A stretch of 64,000 bases of DNA from Pseudomonas sediminis (GTDB lineage Bacteria; Pseudomonadota; Gammaproteobacteria; Pseudomonadales; Pseudomonadaceae). Below the pieces are notes generated by a model. That model ran no database searches. It was not told where the DNA came from and worked only from the letters and a program-made list of their open reading frames with translations. This document shows positions 1 to 7,781 of this stretch, piece after piece. Positions within the stretch are counted from its first letter, which is position 1. Each line of letters starts with the position of its first letter. The DNA lies in assembly GCF_002741105.1 (NCBI RefSeq), contig NZ_NIQU01000004.1:124001-188000 (forward strand). The letters are read 5' to 3'. The position numbers and the translations under genes are program-made.

Positions 1-1
1 A

Positions 2-1117
2 CGCAGTGTCGTTCGCGTACTGGTTGAAATGCTGGAGCCTTACGAGGGCCGCATCTACGACCCCGCTTGCGGCAGCGGCGGCATGTTTGTCCAGTCTGAA
101 AAGTTCGTCGAAGCACACGGAGGTCGGCGCACAGACGTCTCCATCTTCGGGCAGGAAAGCAACCCCACCACGTGGCGGTTGGCCCACATGAACCTCGCCA
201 TGCACGGCATCGAGGCCAAGCTCGGCGATCAGCCTGCCGACACGTTCCTGCGGGACCAGCACCCCGACCTTAAGGCTGACTTCATCCTCGCCAACCCGCC
301 GTTCAACGTGAGCGACTGGTCGGGCCAACTGCTGCGCAGTGACAAGCGCTGGGTATACGGCGACCCGCCTGTTGGCAACGCCAACTACGCCTGGATTCAG
401 CACTTCATCCACCATCTTGCCTACCCGAACGGCAAGGGCGGTGGCGTCGCCGGCTTTGTGATGGCCAACGGCAGCTTATCGAGCAACACTGGCGGCGAGG
501 GCGACATTCGCCGCCTGATCATCGAGGCCGACCTCGTTGATTGCATTGTTGCATTGCCAGCTCAGCTGTTTTTCACCACTGGTATTCCGGTGTGCCTGTG
601 GTTCCTCACCCGCGACAAGACCGGCCGCAACATTCGCCATGGCACGCCCAATCGCCCGGACGGCCGCAAGGGCGAAACACTCTTTATCGACGCCCGCAAG
701 CTCGGCACGATGCAGACGCGCGTGCTACGCGTACTCACTGGGGTCGAGGAAGCCGAGTGCGTGCCGGGCACTAGCGACCCGCTTCCGGCGTCCGATGTTG
801 GGCGCATCGTCTACGCCTACCGCCGCTGGCGTGGCGAGCCCACTCCCGAATGGTGGAACGAGGCCGAGCATGGCCCCTGGGCGTTCATCCCGACCTCCGG
901 CTTTGCCGCGGCTGCGACGCTAGACGAGATCGCCAAACACGGCCACGTCCTCACCCCTGGCCGCTACGTCGGCGCGGAAGAGCAGGAGGACGACGCCGAG
1001 CCGTTCGCCGAGAAATACCCGCGCCTAATGGAGGAGTTGGAGGAACAGTTGTCAGAGGGGGAACGGTTGACTGCTGTCGTTCGCACCGCGTTAAGGGGGG
1101 TGTCCGTTGTCGAGTGA
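2..1117 (+). CDS. hsdM: Type I restriction-modification methyltransferase subunit, 5' truncated by the window
   Basis: This is the N6-adenine DNA methyltransferase subunit of a type I RM system; with HsdS it methylates the recognition site and with HsdR it forms the restriction complex. The open frame runs from base 2, so the N-terminal helical region and true start lie outside the window. The SAM-binding motif [10 protein letters not shown] (about bases 59-88) and the catalytic motif NPPF (bases 293-304) are both intact. It ends with a glutamate-rich tail after a region diverging from the core. Its stop overlaps the TTG start of hsdS by 11 bases, indicating translational coupling. Family assignment is certain. 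Confidence 0.96.
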   Translation, partial: RSVVRVLVEMLEPYEGRIYDPACGSGGMFVQSEKFVEAHGGRRTDVSIFGQESNPTTWRLAHMNLAMHGIEAKLGDQPADTFLRDQHPDLKADFILANPPFNVSDWSGQLLRSDKRWVYGDPPVGNANYAWIQHFIHHLAYPNGKGGGVAGFVMANGSLSSNTGGEGDIRRLIIEADLVDCIVALPAQLFFTTGIPVCLWFLTRDKTGRNIRHGTPNRPDGRKGETLFIDARKLGTMQTRVLRVLTGVEEAECVPGTSDPLPASDVGRIVYAYRRWRGEPTPEWWNEAEHGPWAFIPTSGFAAAATLDEIAKHGHVLTPGRYVGAEEQEDDAEPFAEKYPRLMEELEEQLSEGERLTAVVRTALRGVSVVE

Positions 1118-2432
1118 ATGGCCCATTACGACCATCGGCGAGTTGGCGGCCGATGACGACGGTGCGATCGCGATCGGTCCATTCGGGTCGAGTATGAAGG
1201 CTGACGTCTACACCGCGACAGGTGTTCCGGTTGTTCGCGGAACCAATTTGAAGGGACAACCCGGCTTCAGTGGCGATGTTGTCTTCGTGCCAAAGGAAGT
1301 CGCTGCCCGATTTGCACGCTGTGTTGTTCGTCCCGGCGATCTTGTTTTCCCTCATCGCGGGGCTATCGGTGAAGTCGGATTGGTAACGGCGCAAGGCTAT
1401 GACGAATGGATGCTCTCGACGAGCATGATGAAGCTGCGGACTCATCCCGAGAAGCTTGATCCACATTTCGCCTTTTATTACTTCCGGTCGCCTGCCGGGC
1501 GTCACCAGTTGCTCCGCAATGCGTCCCAAGTAGGGACACCGGGCATCAGCCAACCCCTGGCGTCGCTTCGTGCTTGCGAAATCGTGCTTCCGCCACTGCG
1601 GGAGCAGCGGGCGATCGTTGAAGTGCTCCAGGCGTTGGACGAGAAGATCGAGCAGAACCGTAAGACTGGCCAGGCGTTGGATGAACTAGTGCGAGCGACG
1701 TTCAAGGCGTGGTTCGTGGATTTCGAGCCGGTAAAGGCCAAGGCCGCAGGGCAGACGAGCTTTCCTGGTATGCCGCCCGCCGTCTTCGCCGCACTGCCCG
1801 ACTGCCTCACTGACTCGTTGAACGGGCCGGTACCACAGGGGGTGGTAGTGCGAACGCTCGCGGAAGTGTTCGACATCAACCCGCCGCGACGCTTGTCCAA
1901 GGGACAAGACGCTCCGTACCTCGACATGAAGAACATGCCGACCAACGGCCACGCGCCTGACGCGTGGGAGAGGCGGCCACATGGTTCCGGCATGCGGTTC
2001 ATCAACGGTGACACGCTTGTGGCCCGCATCACTCCTTGCTTGGAGAACGGTAAGACAGCTTTCGTCGATTTCCTAAAGGACGACGAGGTAGCTTGGGGCT
2101 CGACCGAGTACATCGTGCTTCGCCCGAAGCCGCCGTTGCCGCAAGTTTATGCGTATTGCCTCGCCCGTACGTCCGAGTTCCGCGACTTCGCCATTCAGAA
2201 CATGACCGGCACGAGCGGCCGACAGAGGGTCGCCGCGTCAGCCTTGGAGCATTATCACGTCGCCGTTCCAGACGCAGTGACCGCCGCCGCTTTCGGCGAC
2301 ATCGCTCTTCCGCTATTCGAGTGCATCCGAGCCGGCAAGGCCGAATCGTCGAAGCTCGCGGCACTGCGCGACTACCTCTTGCCTAGGCTGCTGTCCGGAG
2401 CTGTGCGCGTTGCATCGAAGGGGGCGTCATGA
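1107..2432 (+). CDS. hsdS: Type I restriction-modification specificity subunit
   Basis: HsdS recognises the bipartite DNA target through two target-recognition domains (TRDs). The 441-aa protein has the classic layout: TRD1 in roughly residues 1-160, a central conserved region with [18 protein letters not shown] followed by a helix and [12 protein letters not shown], then TRD2 at about 240-400, ending with the distal conserved [14 protein letters not shown]. The start is TTG at 1107, preceded by a G-rich Shine-Dalgarno (1093-1100). It overlaps hsdM by 11 bases and the next gene by 4 (ATGA at 2429). Both TRDs look full length, so the specificity should be bipartite. The recognised sequence cannot be predicted from this alone. 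Confidence 0.95.
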   Translation: MSSEWPITTIGELAADDDGAIAIGPFGSSMKADVYTATGVPVVRGTNLKGQPGFSGDVVFVPKEVAARFARCVVRPGDLVFPHRGAIGEVGLVTAQGYDEWMLSTSMMKLRTHPEKLDPHFAFYYFRSPAGRHQLLRNASQVGTPGISQPLASLRACEIVLPPLREQRAIVEVLQALDEKIEQNRKTGQALDELVRATFKAWFVDFEPVKAKAAGQTSFPGMPPAVFAALPDCLTDSLNGPVPQGVVVRTLAEVFDINPPRRLSKGQDAPYLDMKNMPTNGHAPDAWERRPHGSGMRFINGDTLVARITPCLENGKTAFVDFLKDDEVAWGSTEYIVLRPKPPLPQVYAYCLARTSEFRDFAIQNMTGTSGRQRVAASALEHYHVAVPDAVTAAAFGDIALPLFECIRAGKAESSKLAALRDYLLPRLLSGAVRVASKGAS

Positions 2433-3499
2433 AGGCGATTTATGCCCTCTTCGAGGATGCACTGACGGCAGGCATTAACGCCGATGGAGACATCGAATTT
2501 CCCTTCGGCGGGACTCCTTTGACGCCCGTTGCTGTTCTTGAATCGGATAACACGGCGTATCAGGCTGAGTTTCGCGCATGGCTAAATGACGTTTGGCTCG
2601 ATGACCACCGGAGGCGGCTTGACCGCCTTCTCAAGCTGCACGGTAACAGCGGGCGGTTCCACTCGCTTGTCGACGCCTTCCGAAATGATTTCGTCATACC
2701 TGCAGTCGGATCTGGAATGTCAAACTCGTCTGGGTTCCCACTCTGGAAAGACTTCATTCATCAGCTTCGGAGTTTTACCGAAATCTCCGAAGCAGACGTC
2801 AAGGCCATGCTCGATGCTGGTCAATATGAGGAGGCCGTGGACCGGATTGCCGAGGCCGCCGGTCGTCACCTATTCGATGAACGCATCGAACAATCGCTTC
2901 GAGTGATTGATCCGGAGACTATCGACGGGCCGGTTCGCTTATTACCTGCATTGTTTCCAAGGCTTGTGCTCAGCACTAATCTCGATGATGTACTGGAGCA
3001 CACATATGCAGCTGTCGAGCAGCGATTCGACGAGGTCCTCATAGGCCCTCGAATTGAGAAATATCGAATGCTCGCAACCGCCAACAAGCGATTGTTGTTG
3101 AAGATCCACGGCGACTGTCGCGATGCCGAGGGCAGAGTTCTTGGCGTCGCAGAATACGATGCTGCATATGCCGCAAACGCACCGACGCGAGAGTCTCTTG
3201 CATTGATCTGCCGTGCTCATGTACTCCTCTGGATGGGATGCAGCCTCGGGGTCGATAGAACGGTCACCTTGATGAAGGACGTCGTCGCAGGTGACGCCGC
3301 TGCGCCGAGACACTATGCGTTTCTTCGACTGCCGAAAGACGATGCTTACCGGCTCATTCGTGAAAGGGAGCTGGCTGAACGCAAAGTCTTCCCCATCTGG
3401 TATGACGACCTGGAGGACGAAGATCTTTCGATCATGTCTTTGCTCGTCGGTTTGCTAGATAAAAGCGACAAGCTCGCCCAGCTGGGAGGTGGCAATTGA
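2429..3499 (+). CDS. SIR2-domain protein embedded in a type I RM operon
   Basis: The 356-aa protein has an N-terminal stretch of about 85 residues with no motif I recognise, then a SIR2-type NAD-binding fold. Motifs seen: GSGMS at 94-98 with G102, STNLDD at 182-187 (the T-x-N-x-D element), KIHGD at 225-229 (H227 in the position of the catalytic histidine) and MGCSLG at 269-274. SIR2 domains of this family in Thoeris, DSR, short-pAgo and Avs systems hydrolyse NAD+ to kill or arrest infected cells. I infer a similar NADase effector role here, not protein deacetylation. It overlaps hsdS by 4 bases and hsdR by 4, so it is co-translated with the RM subunits. The gene looks visibly less G+C-rich than its neighbours. 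Confidence 0.85.
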   Translation: MKAIYALFEDALTAGINADGDIEFPFGGTPLTPVAVLESDNTAYQAEFRAWLNDVWLDDHRRRLDRLLKLHGNSGRFHSLVDAFRNDFVIPAVGSGMSNSSGFPLWKDFIHQLRSFTEISEADVKAMLDAGQYEEAVDRIAEAAGRHLFDERIEQSLRVIDPETIDGPVRLLPALFPRLVLSTNLDDVLEHTYAAVEQRFDEVLIGPRIEKYRMLATANKRLLLKIHGDCRDAEGRVLGVAEYDAAYAANAPTRESLALICRAHVLLWMGCSLGVDRTVTLMKDVVAGDAAAPRHYAFLRLPKDDAYRLIRERELAERKVFPIWYDDLEDEDLSIMSLLVGLLDKSDKLAQLGGGN

Positions 3500-6400
3500 G
3501 TAAGGGTGTGCTTACCGAAGCGGCTGTCGAGCAGTTCGCAATCGAGGCTCTCCTGCGCAATGGATTCAAGGTAGTGGAGGCCAGTGATGTCGCTGCCGAT
3601 CGTTTGCCGCAGGGATCTTTTATTCCTTTAATTGAGCAGCGATTGCATTCCGCAGTCGAACGCCTGAACCAACCGATACGCGAGGAAGTTGTCGCCGACA
3701 CGATTCGATCTGTGCGATCGCTCCCGTTCGTATCATTGTACGAAAACAATCGCCACCTCCACGACTTGCTAACCACCGGCGTGCCGATCGAATACAAAGA
3801 CTCCACCGGCGAGACACGGGGCGGGCGAGCACGACTGGTCGACTTTGACAATCCAGCTAACAACGACTTTCTCGTCGTCCGGCAACTCTCGATTACGGGA
3901 GCCAACGGCAAGACTATTCGGCCGGACCTGGTGCTTTACGTCAACGGCTTGCCGTTGGTCGTTATCGAGCTGAAAAACCCTGGCAATACGGCGGCGACAC
4001 TGGACATTGCAGTCGACCAGATCGGGCGCTACAAGACCATCGCGCCCGATCTGTTCGTACCGAATCTGCTGTTGGTCGCCAGCGATGGGTTGTTGACGAG
4101 GGTGGGCAGTATCACTAGCGGGCGGCAACGTTTCACGCCATGGCGGCCTGCCAATGGCGGCGAGCCGGCGCTGGAGGCGTTGATCCGCGAACTGCTGAAC
4201 CCCACCGCGCTGCTGGACTACCTGCGATCGTGCGTGGTGTTCGAAGAGGACGAGCGGGGCAACATCGTCAAGAAGGTGGCGGGGTATCACCAGTTCCGGG
4301 CGGTGCGCAAGGCGCGGGCGACAGTAATCGGCGCGATCAAGACGCAGTCGCGCAGCGACGATGAGGCGGCGGGAAAGGGTGGTGTGGTTTGGCATACACA
4401 GGGAAGCGGTAAGAGCCTGACGATGCTGATGCTGGCCGGCACACTCGTGCGGGCAGCAGAGATGGCCAACCCCACGGTTGTGATCGTTACCGACCGAAAC
4501 GACCTGGACGATCAGCTCTTCAATACTTTTGCAATTGGGCGCGCTCTACTGCGACAAGACCCGGTGCAGGCCGACAGCCGTGAGCACCTACGACAACTGC
4601 TCGACCGGGCCAGCGGCGGCGTGGTGTTCACGACGATCCACAAGTTTACCGAGGCGCACGGTACGATCAGCGAGCGAGCGAACGTCGTCGTGATGGCGGA
4701 TGAGGCGCATCGCAGCCAGTATGGGTTTGTCGAAGGTGGGGCGCGGTGGATGCGTGAGGCGCTGCCGAATGCGACGTTCGTCGGCTTCACCGGTACACCG
4801 CTGACTGATGGCGACAAAGTCACGCGACATATCTTCGGTGAGTACGCCGATGTGTACGATATCCGGCAGGCAGTCGCCGATGGTGCGACGGTGCCTATCT
4901 ACTACGAGTCGCGCATCGTAAAGCTATCGATCGACGAAGCGGGGGCGCAGGAGGCAGAGGCGAAGATCGCGCAGTACGTGACCCGCGACGAGAACGGGCA
5001 AGAAACGCCGGAGAACGTTCGCATTCCATTGGAAGAGTTGTATGGCGCACCGGAGCGGCTGGAGCGCGTGGCGAAGTTCGTGGTTGAGCACTGGGAAGAG
5101 CGCCGCGCTGCGATGGAAGGCAAGGCGATCCTTGTAACCATGAGTCGCGACATCGCCGCACGACTGTACGACGAGATCTGCGAGCTGCGCCCGTCTTGGC
5201 GCGACGACGATGACGCGAAAGGTGCGGTAAAGGTCATCATGACCGGCGGCCCGGACGACCCCGAGCATGTGGCGCGGCACACTCGGAGCAAGGCACAGCG
5301 TAAGTCACTAGCGGACCGGTTCAAGGACCCAGCCGATGACTTCCGGCTGGCAATCGTCGTAGACATGTGGCTCACGGGATTCGACGTGCCCAGTGCGCAC
5401 ACTATGTACCTGGACAAGCCACTGGCTGGACATAACCTGATGCAGACCATTGCGCGGGTGAACCGCGTGTACGGCGAGAAGCCAGGGGGATTGGTCGTCG
5501 ACTTGATCGGGCTGGCCGACCCGTTGGCCGATGCGCTGGCGACGTATGCGGGCGCGACGGGTGAAACAGACAAACCGGTCAAAGAATTGCAGGATGAAGC
5601 GATTCCAGCCATGCAATCGGCGTTCGAGCAACTGCGCAGTTTCTTCCACGAGTTCAGCTATGCGGCAGCGCTAGAAGTCGATCCGTCGAAAGTGTTGCGT
5701 GTGTACCTGGGGGCGATCGATCACGTGCTGGACGTGAAGCACTCCGTGGGCGAAGAAACAGGCTGGCAGCGCTTCGGCGGGATGGTGAAACGGCTGGCAA
5801 CGGCGTTCGCGCTGGCCGTGCCGCGTGAGGAAACGAGGGACATCGCGCCGCATCTGGCGTTCTTCCAACGTGTGGCCGCGATGATCCGCAAGCGGCTCGC
5901 CGACGAGAGCGGACGTGCAGAGGATCGAATCGATGGTTCCACCGACATCGACGCTGCGGTGCGGCAGGTGATCGGCGGTGCGGTGGATGCGGGGGAGGTG
6001 ATCGATCTGTTCGCCGCCGCTGGGCTCGACGCGGCGCGGCTAGATATTCTCAGCGACGAATTTCTGGAGCGGGTGTCTGCGCTGGAGCAGAAGAACTTGG
6101 CCTTGGAGACGCTGCGCAAGCTGTTGGCCGATCAGATCAAGCTCAGCGAGCGGTCTAATCTCGTGCAAGCGCAGAAGTTCCGCGAGGCGCTGGAAAGGGC
6201 GATGCTCGGTTACATGAACAAGCAGATCACCACGGCTCAGATGATCGCGCAGTTGCTGGAACTGGCGAAGTGGGTGCGCGAAGCGAAACGGCACGGGCAA
6301 GATCTCGGACTAAGCGACGAGGAAGCGGCGTTCTACGACGCCTTGACGGAGAACGGGTCGGCCAAGGAGATCATGAAATCCGACCAGCTTCGCTTAATGG

Positions 6401-6591
6401 CTCGTGAGCTGGCGGAAATGGTCAAGAAGATGCCCCGACTCGACTGGACCCAGCGGGAAAGCGTGCGTGCAGATCTGCGACGCAAGGTGCGTCGGTTGCT
6501 GGCGATGTATGGCTACCCGCCGGACCTGTCCGAAAAAGCAACGCAACTCGTCTTGCGTCAAGCTGAGTTGTCGACGGAGAGCGCGGAGTAG
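3496..6591 (+). CDS. hsdR: Type I restriction endonuclease subunit R
   Basis: HsdR is the ATP-driven translocase and nuclease of the type I complex. The 1031-aa protein has the PD-(D/E)xK nuclease core near the N-terminus (D144, then ELK with E158 and K160). SF2 helicase motifs follow: Walker A QGSGKS (302-307), DEAH (402-405), FTGTP (motif III), a motif V region WLTGFDVPSAHTMYLDKPL and motif VI IARVNR. A long helical C-terminal region fits HsdM docking. The start is TTG at 3496 behind GGGAGGT (3484-3490) and overlaps the SIR2 gene by 4 bases. No disruption is visible, so it should be active. It is the last gene of the operon. Confidence 0.96.
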   Translation: MSKGVLTEAAVEQFAIEALLRNGFKVVEASDVAADRLPQGSFIPLIEQRLHSAVERLNQPIREEVVADTIRSVRSLPFVSLYENNRHLHDLLTTGVPIEYKDSTGETRGGRARLVDFDNPANNDFLVVRQLSITGANGKTIRPDLVLYVNGLPLVVIELKNPGNTAATLDIAVDQIGRYKTIAPDLFVPNLLLVASDGLLTRVGSITSGRQRFTPWRPANGGEPALEALIRELLNPTALLDYLRSCVVFEEDERGNIVKKVAGYHQFRAVRKARATVIGAIKTQSRSDDEAAGKGGVVWHTQGSGKSLTMLMLAGTLVRAAEMANPTVVIVTDRNDLDDQLFNTFAIGRALLRQDPVQADSREHLRQLLDRASGGVVFTTIHKFTEAHGTISERANVVVMADEAHRSQYGFVEGGARWMREALPNATFVGFTGTPLTDGDKVTRHIFGEYADVYDIRQAVADGATVPIYYESRIVKLSIDEAGAQEAEAKIAQYVTRDENGQETPENVRIPLEELYGAPERLERVAKFVVEHWEERRAAMEGKAILVTMSRDIAARLYDEICELRPSWRDDDDAKGAVKVIMTGGPDDPEHVARHTRSKAQRKSLADRFKDPADDFRLAIVVDMWLTGFDVPSAHTMYLDKPLAGHNLMQTIARVNRVYGEKPGGLVVDLIGLADPLADALATYAGATGETDKPVKELQDEAIPAMQSAFEQLRSFFHEFSYAAALEVDPSKVLRVYLGAIDHVLDVKHSVGEETGWQRFGGMVKRLATAFALAVPREETRDIAPHLAFFQRVAAMIRKRLADESGRAEDRIDGSTDIDAAVRQVIGGAVDAGEVIDLFAAAGLDAARLDILSDEFLERVSALEQKNLALETLRKLLADQIKLSERSNLVQAQKFREALERAMLGYMNKQITTAQMIAQLLELAKWVREAKRHGQDLGLSDEEAAFYDALTENGSAKEIMKSDQLRLMARELAEMVKKMPRLDWTQRESVRADLRRKVRRLLAMYGYPPDLSEKATQLVLRQAELSTESAE

Positions 6592-6623
6592 CAGAGCTCC
6601 TGATTGGTGGCGAAGCCTAACAA

Positions 6624-6657
6624 CAGCATTTAGCGGACGTAAAAGCCGCTGATGCTG
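6624..6657. other. Long imperfect hairpin just after hsdR
   Basis: CAGCAT...AGCGG (6624-6636) pairs with CCGCT...ATGCTG (6646-6657) around a 9-nt loop, with one bulged T. It starts 33 bases after the hsdR stop. There is no run of T after it, so it may slow RNA decay or act as a weak terminator. It could also be an element of the island end. Confidence 0.5.
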
Positions 6658-6820
6658 AGCGTTAGCGTCTAAAGGGATGATTGCTGTTTTCGCCGAACAG
6701 CAACTTTGGCTCAATCCAGTCGACAGGTGTATGAAGAGGCTTAGCCGCTGATCGAAATGCCACAAATTTGCCACACTCACCCCTCTAACTGGGACGAAAA
6801 CCCGCTAACAATAGCTACCG

Positions 6821-6863
6821 TAACACTTTGATTTTCCAGCTAACTCGCGCTAACGTATTGATT
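6821..6863 (+). repeat. Pair of direct repeats beside the attachment site
   Basis: TAACACTTTGATT (6821-6833) and TAACGTATTGATT (6851-6863) share 10 of 13 bases and start exactly 30 bases apart, 20 bases before the tRNA fragment. Short direct repeats flanking a core site are what tyrosine-integrase arm sites look like. That role is inference. The rest of the gap 6592-6883 holds only the hairpin at 6624-6657 and no credible gene. Confidence 0.4.
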
Positions 6864-6883
6864 CTAAACGTCGACTTTTAGGA

Positions 6884-6928
6884 CTCCGAAGGCAGGGGTC
6901 GTGGGTTCGAATCCCGCCGAGTGCGCCA
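6884..6928 (+). other. attR-like site: 3' half of tRNA-Arg(CCG)
   Basis: The sequence begins with the anticodon loop CTCCGAA (anticodon CCG) at 6884-6890. It continues with the 3' anticodon arm GGCAG, a 5-nt variable loop, a perfect T arm (GTGGG/CCCGC around TTCGAAT), the acceptor strand CGAGTGC, discriminator G and an encoded CCA (6926-6928). The bases before 6884 (TTAGGA) cannot pair with GGCAG, so there is no 5' half and this is not a functional tRNA. A true gene would need CTGCC here. This is the signature of integration at the anticodon loop of a tRNA-Arg gene. Confidence 0.85.
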
Positions 6929-6935
6929 GATCATC

Positions 6936-6968
6936 AAAGGCTCCAAGTGAAAACTTGGGGCCTTTTTT
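6936..6968 (+). terminator. Rho-independent terminator of the former tRNA gene
   Basis: A 13-bp stem (6936-6948 with 6953-6965, one G-T pair) closes on a GAAA tetraloop and runs into a T tract (6963-6968). It lies 8 bases after the tRNA CCA end, which is the normal place for a tRNA terminator. The rest of the gap to bphO (6969-7166) shows no gene. Confidence 0.9.
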
Positions 6969-7166
6969 GTTTGGCCGGAGCAGCGGATATCAGCACTTCA
7001 CTGCTCACTTAAGGGCCTGGCTAGCCTATCCAGCCCAGCCTTCAACAGCTCGGCAACGCGCTCATTCGAATCGAGCCGTTTTAGCTTGGAATAGCCCGCA
7101 TGGTAAGGTGTTAGCTCCTGCTCACCTTAAAACTGGGCACTCGAGGCCCTCACAAGAGCGATCTAG

Positions 7167-7781
7167 ATGCAAGCCAAGGCCCACGAAGTTCCTGTGCCGC
7201 CGGTGCTGCAAGATCTGCGGGCCGGAACGGCGAAACTGCACGTCAGTCTGGAGAAAAAGCTTCCTTTTTTTTCGGACCATTTCGACACGAATGCCTTTCA
7301 ACGGCTGATGCAGGCGTACTACGGCTTCTATTTGCCGCTTGAAAACGCGTTGCTCCATGCCGCCGTGACGCCTGCTGATTTCGATCTCGCCTCACGCCTC
7401 AAAGCACCCACCCTGCGCGAAGATCTGCTTGCTCTAGGCCTGTCAGATGAGGACATCAATGGCTTGCCGATCTGCCAGTCATTGCCCGTGATCAGCGACA
7501 GGCCCACCTGCCTGGGCGTTTTGTATGTGCTCGAAGGGGCGACGCTTGGTGGGCAAATTCTGCGCCGGGAAATGGCTTCACGGCTGGAGCTGAATGCCGA
7601 CAACGGGGCGGCATTTCTCGACATCTACGGGGCGGAAACAGGGCGGCGCTGGCGCAATTTCATCGATTATTTGAGTAGTCGACCACTGGATACGGTCGAA
7701 CGTAGGGCTGTTGTCATGACAGCCCAAGCCACATTTAGCTGTTTCGAGCGCTGGCTTGAAAGCAGAGAGGTACTGATATGA
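7167..7781 (+). CDS. bphO: Biliverdin-producing heme oxygenase
   Basis: BphO cleaves heme to biliverdin, the chromophore of the bacteriophytochrome encoded next. The 204-aa protein is the usual size. It has the N-terminal helix with the expected proximal heme ligand H25 in TAKLHVSLEK, and the distal-helix glycine-rich segment VLEGATLGGQIL that lies over the heme in this family. The gene overlaps bphP by 4 bases (ATGA at 7778), so chromophore and apoprotein are made together. The start at 7167 has only a weak ribosome-binding site, and no strong promoter could be picked out upstream. The assignment is firm from sequence plus context. Confidence 0.95.
   Translation: MQAKAHEVPVPPVLQDLRAGTAKLHVSLEKKLPFFSDHFDTNAFQRLMQAYYGFYLPLENALLHAAVTPADFDLASRLKAPTLREDLLALGLSDEDINGLPICQSLPVISDRPTCLGVLYVLEGATLGGQILRREMASRLELNADNGAAFLDIYGAETGRRWRNFIDYLSSRPLDTVERRAVVMTAQATFSCFERWLESREVLI

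Larger units (their letters stand above)
1..6928. mobile_element. Right end of a tRNA-Arg-integrated genomic island carrying a type I RM operon
   Basis: Everything left of the tRNA 3' fragment at 6884-6928 appears to be inserted DNA. The fragment is the 3' half of a tRNA with no 5' half beside it, which is what integrases that recombine in the anticodon loop leave at the distal end of an island. The cargo seen is a complete-looking defence operon (hsdM-hsdS-SIR2-hsdR), a typical island load. The intact tRNA and the integrase would lie left of the window, so neither can be confirmed here. DNA to the right (bphO-bphP onward) reads as ordinary Pseudomonas chromosome. Confidence 0.6.

Noticed and set aside
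6884..6928. Functional tRNA gene
   Set aside because: The 5' half is missing and the preceding bases cannot form the anticodon or acceptor stems.
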